Source: Chara braunii
Taxonomy: Eukaryota > Streptophyta > Charophyceae > Charales > Characeae
DNA length: 21,651 bases
Assembly: GCA_003427395.1 (NCBI GenBank)
Contig: BFEA01000068.1
Coordinates: 2,137,122-2,158,772, forward strand
Reading direction: 5' to 3'
This document shows positions 18,068 to 21,651 of the stretch, one piece after another; the stretch's first letter is position 1; each line of letters begins with the position of its first letter. Made by a program: the position numbers and the translations under genes. The notes under the pieces were generated by a model. It did not search any database. It was not told where the DNA came from and saw only the letters and a program-made list of their open reading frames with translations.

Positions 18068-18261
18068 GGGCATAAAGAAGTTCGGTTCTGTCTGATTAAG
18101 AGTTGTCAGCAGAAGGACTTCGTGTTTCTTGACTAAGTTATCCATCCAAGAAATTAAGATGAGGAGAGGCATAAGGAAGTCCAACTTTACCTGACTGAGA
18201 GTTGTCAGTAGAGGGACTTCCTGTTTCTTAACTAAGTTGTCTGTCATCACTCAGATGAGGG
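18068..18261. repeat. Tandem duplication, 99-bp period (2 copies)
   Basis: Two adjacent units share GGCATAA-GAAG near their start, GAGTTGTCAG with AG-GACTTC and TGTTTCTT-ACTAAGTT in the middle, and GATGAGG at the end. GTTGTCAG starts at 18102 and 18201, giving a 99-base period; a 3-base indel shortens the second unit. Because 99 is divisible by three, an antisense ORF runs through both copies; it is probably fortuitous. Confidence 0.8.
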
Positions 18262-18267
18262 AAGGGA
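18257..18267 (+). other. Purine tract GAGGGAAGGGA, possible polypurine tract
   Basis: A purine-only 11-mer followed by CCTCT, at the end of the 99-bp repeats. A very similar tract GAAGGAAGGGA-CCTCT occurs at 19323-19333. Either could be a plus-strand primer tract, but neither is followed directly by an LTR-type TG, so the call is weak. Confidence 0.25.
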
Positions 18268-18301
18268 CCTCTTTGAGATCTGCATTTCAGCATTTCCTTG
18301 G

Positions 18302-18319
18302 GACCGACGGGACGTCTCT
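18302..18319 (+). repeat. Copy 1 of dispersed 18-bp motif (GACTGACGGGACGTCTCT-like)
   Basis: GACCGACGGGACGTCTCT. Related copies occur at 19368-19385, 19434-19451, 19886-19903 and 20077-20094. The core GACGTC resembles the ACGT-core sites bound by plant bZIP factors; this is an inference. Confidence 0.6.
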
Positions 18320-18613
18320 TGGAAGAGAAATTCCCAAAACATAGAATTCGTGAAAACCTTACAAAAAAATTTGTTAGGTTTGCACAAAATTTTTTTAAGA
18401 TTCAGATAATATATTTTTCAGGCCTTCTTTATGAACAACATTCTACGTGAAGTAAATTAACTAAAAAAAATGAAAAAAAAAATACTTTTTTAAAACCACT
18501 AGAAGTGATGAGGAGAGAAGCAAGTCTTTTTACAAAAAAATCACTACCTTGCAAAGCACCGCTTGTTCAAGAATCGAAATATCCCAATTTTTGTTTATTT
18601 AAAAAAATTAAAT

Positions 18614-18627
18614 TTATAGTTCTATAA
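18614..18627. repeat. 14-bp palindrome TTATAGTTCTATAA (isolated copy)
   Basis: TTATAG-TT-CTATAA, a perfect 6-2-6 inverted repeat in AT-rich DNA. The same palindrome recurs in the array at 18921-19115, about 307 bases further on. Confidence 0.7.
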
Positions 18628-18920
18628 GGTATGTAGCACGATGAACCTATTCGGGGGTTTCCCAAACATACACATATATTCTCCTATTCACGAATACATT
18701 CTCTTGGATATGTTCTCTCATACATGGACGTATATATATAATTTTTTCGTATATTTTTATTTTTTTTATTAAAATATTGTTCCATTTTTTAACTTTAAAT
18801 CGTGGTTGGCTAAGAATTTGAAGATGTCCCCGAGGTAAAAGTTGTTTGAATTCTTCTTTTACATAACATATATTTTTTGACAAATATTTTACAATAAACC
18901 TTAAAATGGATTATATTAAT

Positions 18921-19140
18921 TTATAGTTTTATAAATTAGCTTTCACAAAACTTGGTTTTTACCAAACTGTTGAAAACGACTTATAGTTCTATAAATGAGT
19001 ATTCACTGAAACTGTTTTTTTTAACGTCTTTCAAGTTCGCCTTGCAGTCCTTAGAGATTGATTGTTTGAGCTATGTTTTTTGTCAATCTACTGAAAACGA
19101 CTTATAGTCCTATAACATGTTTTTTTATTTGAAAGGGATT
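18921..19140. repeat. 60-bp-period array carrying a conserved 14-bp palindrome
   Basis: The palindrome TTATAG-N2-CTATAA appears at 18921-18934 (one mismatch), 18981-18994 (perfect) and 19102-19115 (perfect). A decayed version at 19042-19055 matches at 10 of 14 positions. Starts are 60, 61 and 60 bases apart. Units also share CTGAAAACGAC or TTGAAAACGAC just before the palindrome and T-rich tails. The array lies in AT-rich non-coding DNA between the integrase relic and the right-hand LTR. Confidence 0.7.
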
Positions 19141-19317
19141 TCTTGCACATTTTGAGAATCACTAGACTTTTTGCCCATTTTTTTGCCTCATTTCATGGGA
19201 AACAATTAAAAACACTCTCTTTAATGTGTCAAAAATCAGAGTTTGACTTTTACTTTTTCATTCTATAAAAAATGTTAGGTTTTGTGGTTTTGTTAGGTTT
19301 TCATGAATTTAGTGTTC
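19141..19317. other. AT-rich spacer, nothing recognised
   Basis: An AT-rich stretch with TTGTTAGGTTTT-like words and half of the palindrome (TTCTATAA, 19261-19268). No gene or clear repeat is visible. Confidence 0.5.
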
Positions 19318-19367
19318 CAGTTGAAGGAAGGGACCTCTCTGGGGCCAGCATTAAGCATCTTTCTTGA

Positions 19368-19385
19368 GGCTGAAGGGAGGTCTCT
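19368..19385 (+). repeat. Copy 2 of dispersed 18-bp motif
   Basis: GGCTGAAGGGAGGTCTCT, preceded by GAAGGGACCTCT-like sequence that also precedes copy 1 at 18261-18272. This suggests the flanking ~80 bp were duplicated together. Confidence 0.5.
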
Positions 19386-19433
19386 AGTAAGGGTTTGATG
19401 TTGGTTATCATGTTGCTGTTAAGTGCCTCTTCA

Positions 19434-19451
19434 GACTGAAGGAACGTCTCC
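19434..19451 (+). repeat. Copy 3 of dispersed 18-bp motif
   Basis: GACTGAAGGAACGTCTCC, 66 bases after copy 2. Confidence 0.5.
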
Positions 19452-19885
19452 TGAGAAATTTTTGTTCTGTTATGGGGCATGGACAGTCTACTTGTGGGTT
19501 ATGATATATTTGCATGATTGTCTGTGCCTGGGATTTTCTTCTCTAACCTAAGGATGCATTGCTTGCTGGGGCCAGCCAGAGCCTTACCGCAGTAGGTTGC
19601 AATCTGGTGGGGTCAGCAGGTCCCCGACGCCAGTCACGGTGTCGAATTCCATAGTCGACTGAGGCTAAGGCTCCGGGGGTTTGGCCTGTGAGGTCAAAAG
19701 GGGTCAGCTGAAACCCTACCGCAGTCAGAGGATGCAATCCAGTAAGGTTCGCCGGAACCTTGAATCATAGTTAGACCGGGTCCTACGTTCAAAAATCTGG
19801 GCGGGGCAGCCAACGCCCTTAGCCAAAAACTGGTGGGTGAGCCGGTCCCCGACCACAGTGGTCAAATCCAGGTTCGGGACAGTTT

Positions 19886-19903
19886 GACTGACAGGATGTC
19901 TAC
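19886..19903 (+). repeat. Copy 4 of dispersed 18-bp motif
   Basis: GACTGACAGGATGTCTAC, in the repeat-rich U3-like part. Confidence 0.5.
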
Positions 19904-20076
19904 TGTCACAGGGTGACCAGACCCGCTATAGTCTGGGTTTCCTGGCGAGAGTGCCAAAAGGCTGCCATACTTGAGTAGTGGGTATGCTGGTCCTGACCTG
20001 AAGGCAGGTCAAAGGGGCTGTCAAGACAAATGGTCTGACTAGTCCTGGTCTGAGGCGGGCCGAAAGAGGTATGTTA

Positions 20077-20094
20077 GACTGACGGGACGTCTGT
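20077..20094 (+). repeat. Copy 5 of dispersed 18-bp motif
   Basis: GACTGACGGGACGTCTGT, about 230 bases upstream of the TATA box, with a perfect GACGTC palindrome. Confidence 0.55.
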
Positions 20095-20321
20095 CATTCC
20101 TGGCCAGTGGTGAGCCAAAATCAAGGCAATTAATAAACTCTTGGGTGTGAGGAATCGTTTTTGTTGTGCCTATTATTTTATTATTTTATTATTATATTTT
20201 TCTATTATTATTATTTTTTTTTTCAGGTTTTATTTTGTCTACTTGTTGTTTGGATGATAACTATCGGGGAGCCTGCTTGCTGGGGCATAGTTGTTGTCTG
20301 TGAGATTCGTTGTTTTGCAGG

Positions 20322-20329
20322 TATATAAA
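20322..20329 (+). promoter_or_regulatory. TATA box of the right-hand LTR
   Basis: TATATAAA in GCAGGTATATAAAGAC, 228 bases before the LTR end. It would place transcription start near 20355, at the beginning of the 70-bp repeats, so R and U5 would be about 200 bases. Confidence 0.6.
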
Positions 20330-20334
20330 GACTT

Positions 20335-20530
20335 ATCTGAAGTTCCAGACCGGAGAAAAGGAAAAAGGGTTTGGTATCCCATTTCTTTATCTGAGAAGTT
20401 GAGGAGACGCCTCACTCAGACCAAAGAAAGAAAATAGGGTTTGGTATCCCCTGAGTCACATGAGAAGTTGAGAAGATATTTTACTCTGGCAAAAAAACAG
20501 AAAAGGGTTTGGTATGCCATACTCCCAGCA
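20335..20530 (+). repeat. ~70-bp tandem repeats in R/U5 (3 copies)
   Basis: The word AGGGTTTGGTATCCC ends each unit at 20366-20380 and 20436-20450, with AGGGTTTGGTATGCC at 20504-20518 (period 70, then 68). Between them TGAGAAGTTGAGGAGACGCC and TGAGAAGTTGAGAAGATATT correspond. The TGGTATC within each unit also begins the primer site at 20559. Confidence 0.8.
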
Positions 20531-20558
20531 TTGCAGACTGGACAAGTGTCCCAAGCAT

Positions 20559-20570
20559 TGGTATCAGAGT
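20559..20570 (+). promoter_or_regulatory. Primer binding site, initiator tRNA-Met type
   Basis: TGGTATCAGAGT is complementary to the 3' end of plant initiator tRNA-Met except at the last base (usual TGGTATCAGAGC). It follows the LTR end CA with a one-base spacer, the standard arrangement. It marks the start of an internal region running to the right. Confidence 0.8.
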
Positions 20571-20855
20571 GACAATGTTTCGATTTTACAACCAAGGTGA
20601 AGGTTAAGGTAACCTTTCCCTGCGATAAAGTTCAGATTGAGAACGGATCTCAGAATAACAAGAGGTTAGAACCGGCAGCAAACGAGAAAATGGGAACATA
20701 GTCCTTCTTAAAATTACTTGGTGGCCGACAAGCGGCCTGGTTCACGAGGAACCTGCATCCTTGGCCTCACGGTATTCAAACTTTTAAGCCAGGGACACTA
20801 TAAAGTGATGCGTGAATTGAAAGTTTTGAAGAAGAAAGCAGATTCAGAAAGCTGA
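20571..20855 (+). other. Start of the second element's internal region, degenerate
   Basis: After the primer site, ATGTTTCGATTTTACAACCA (20575) could start a gag, but the frame closes within about ten codons. Fragments such as VTFPCDKVQIENGSQNNKR in another frame suggest a decayed coding region. A perfect GGCCG-ACAAG-CGGCC hairpin is also seen (about 20723). Confidence 0.4.
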
Positions 20856-21365
20856 AAAGAAATCACGCCTATACAGGATATAGAAAATTGTCATGAGTTC
20901 GATCTGAAGCAGAGAGAGAAGGAAGAAGATGCTAAAAATGATGCAGTTATTGAAATGAGATGGCGAATAAACTGTGTAAGGGATAGGGGATGGTGGAACT
21001 TGCACTAGGGCTTTATTTGTGGTGAAAGTGATGGGGGCTCTGGGAGTGTAAGGAGGTGAGGAAGTGCTGGCCACACCATAACGCTCTTCAATTTTTTTTC
21101 GAAAGTACTCCATCCTTTCTGGGGACGGCGTTCTCTCGTACCATGCAGAGAGCGGGTGGTGCGGATAAGACCTTGAGTGCGCTCTATAACCCCTTATCTC
21201 TTCTTCCTCCTCCTCAGAACCATGGTCGCGCCGCGTACGGGCCGGCGGCTCCTCCAGAGCTTTACCCCCTCTTCCTCTCCTTCCTCTTCCCTGTCCCCTA
21301 CATGCTTCAGGCATGGTGAAAACGAGATGGTGACTAAGAAGAAGGTAAAAGAGACGAGGGAACAT
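20844..21365 (-). CDS. Hypothetical minus-strand protein (start at 21365 or 21314)
   Basis: The antisense frame is open from ATG at 21365 (or ATG 21314, MPEACRGQGRGRR) down to TGA 20846-20844. The part encoded by about 21314-20985 looks like genuine low-complexity plant coding sequence: an RG-rich stretch (GQGRGRRGRGG), an acidic run EEEEEE, then PLSAWYERTPSPERMEYFRK and KIEERYG. From about 20985 on, composition changes to hydrophobic and it overlaps the plus-strand gag-like scrap, so the original protein is probably truncated there by the second element. A G-box lies about 155 bases upstream of the first ATG, and a pyrimidine tract ending in TTTTGCAG (about 21402) could be a splice acceptor. 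Family not recognised. Confidence 0.35.
   Translation of the reverse strand: MFPRLFYLLLSHHLVFTMPEACRGQGRGRRGRGGKALEEPPARTRRDHGSEEEEEEIRGYRAHSRSYPHHPLSAWYERTPSPERMEYFRKKIEERYGVASTSSPPYTPRAPITFTTNKALVQVPPSPIPYTVYSPSHFNNCIIFSIFFLLSLLQIELMTIFYILYRRDFFSAF
20856..21008 (+). pseudogene. Gag-like scrap of the second element
   Basis: A frame opens after TGA 20853-20855 with KEITPIQDIENCHEFDLKQR then EKEEDAKNDAVIEMRWRINC, ending at TAG 21006-21008. It is charged and probably helical, as in gag proteins, and follows the primer site by about 290 bases. There is no start codon at its beginning. It overlaps the minus-strand ORF, and only one of the two can be original coding sequence here. Confidence 0.3.
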
Positions 21366-21517
21366 CGCGCTAAGGGGGTACTGGGATATGGGAGTTGTGA
21401 ACTGCAAAAGAGGGAAGAAGAAAATTAATTGTGCAGGTCGCGCTGGGCTTTGTATCCCCCCCGGCGGCGGATACGCGCGTTGCGACCGCTGAGGAGGGAG
21501 GTTGAGGAATCGGGAAG

Positions 21518-21529
21518 CGCCACGTGGCG
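21518..21529. promoter_or_regulatory. G-box (CACGTG) in a 12-bp palindrome
   Basis: CGCCACGTGGCG contains CACGTG, the G-box bound by plant bZIP and bHLH factors. It lies 153 bases upstream of the ATG at 21365 on the minus strand, a usual promoter distance. Confidence 0.5.
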
Positions 21530-21622
21530 GCGCAACCCCAGCCCCACCTCATCAGGCAAAAAAAAACGAAAAAAATCAAATTTTTGGTTGGGGGGGTAAG
21601 GGCGAAATCGAAGAAAATAGGG

Positions 21623-21651
21623 AAAAAAAACGCGTTTTTTTTTTTTTTTTT
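21623..21651. repeat. A8-CGCG-T8 palindrome and terminal T17 run
   Basis: A perfect 20-bp palindrome (21623-21642) made of eight A, CGCG and eight T. The T run continues to the window end (21635-21651). It may be a low-complexity edge or the poly-A of a minus-strand insertion. Confidence 0.8.

Larger units (their letters stand above)
19318..20557 (+). mobile_element. LTR of a second retrotransposon (3' end defined, 5' end uncertain)
   Basis: The segment ends in CCAAGCA immediately before an initiator tRNA-Met primer site, as a 5' LTR should. A TATA box (20322-20329) and three ~70-bp repeats lie near the end. Upstream is a mosaic of short diverged repeats: four copies of the GACTGACGGGACGTCTCT-like motif, two TACCGCAGT...GCAATC units (about 19586 and 19718), and GGTCCCCGAC twice (about 19619 and 19844). 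Such repeats are typical of U3 enhancers. The left boundary is set at a purine tract and is a guess, since no second LTR is in the window. Confidence 0.5.
21366..21651 (-). other. Upstream region of the minus-strand ORF
   Basis: The stretch is GC-rich around 21435-21545 and poly-T/poly-A rich at the end. It holds the 12-bp palindrome CGCCACGTGGCG, a pyrimidine tract with TTTTGCAG in the minus sense near 21402, and the 20-bp palindrome of A8-CGCG-T8 (21623-21642) running into a T17 run at the window edge. No gene is supported on the plus strand. Confidence 0.45.

Noticed and set aside
18044-18250. Antisense ORF with two NLVKK...LLTTL units
   Set aside because: It is a by-product of the 99-bp tandem duplication; no start context, domain or promoter supports it.
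18921-19140. CRISPR-like appearance of evenly spaced repeats
   Set aside because: The units are diverged tandem repeats including the spacers, there are no cas genes, and the context is a eukaryotic retroelement.
9627-20557. A complete element with 5' LTR before 9627 and 3' LTR at 19318-20557
   Set aside because: The two LTR-like segments share no visible sequence, and they are followed by different primer sites (tRNA-Asp versus initiator Met), so they belong to different elements.

Overview
The window is a eukaryotic, transposon-filled stretch with no convincing intact host gene. It fits a green-lineage (streptophyte) nuclear genome. Both reverse-transcription primer sites match tRNAs typical of plant LTR elements: one resembles the tRNA-Asp site of plant Ty3 elements, the other the initiator tRNA-Met site. 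A DUF659/hAT transposase relic, a plant G-box and the style of the gag-pol ORFs agree. A charophyte alga such as Chara is my best guess from the protein style, but this is inference and not proven by the sequence.

Layout. (1) 1-3510: an (AG)n microsatellite, then a CpG-rich, decayed hAT transposase (BED zinc finger, DUF659-like core, hAT C-terminal dimerisation region) with five in-frame stops and about three frameshifts. It is preceded by a 10-bp-period repeat array. (2) 3511-7628: mostly non-coding sequence with hairpins, one TATA-like promoter and a pair of small ORFs that overlap by ATGA. (3) 7629-9626: a small ORF, a G-poor leader-like tract, a 221-codon ORF (module A) and an LTR-like end with AATAAA. 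(4) 9627-17721: internal region of a decayed Ty3-type retrotransposon. In order it has a tRNA-Asp-like primer site, diverged tandem ORF modules (B, C, D, then E1 and E2), gag, CCHC zinc knuckle, aspartic protease, reverse transcriptase, RNase H, an acidic linker and integrase. All are broken by stops and frame changes. (5) 17722-20558: AT-rich and then repeat-rich non-coding DNA ending in an LTR-like segment with a TATA box, a 70-bp tandem repeat and a terminal CA. (6) 20559-21651: an initiator-Met primer site opening a second LTR element, which has only a gag-like scrap. A convergent minus-strand ORF follows, with a G-box upstream of it.

The most interesting material is accessory to the retrotransposon. 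A family of related ~130-residue modules sharing a YDxRPY-like motif and a PPxP...W motif is repeated at least four times upstream of gag, with a second ~65-residue module repeated twice. One module lies on the far side of the primer site, so the layout is not that of a standard element. A 60-bp-period array of 14-bp palindromes lies downstream, and a dispersed 18-bp motif continues from there into the right-hand LTR.

CpG content differs sharply. Bases 1981-2100 in the hAT relic hold 11 CG dinucleotides, while 15901-16020 in pol hold none. This suggests the Ty3 element is older or was heavily methylated.
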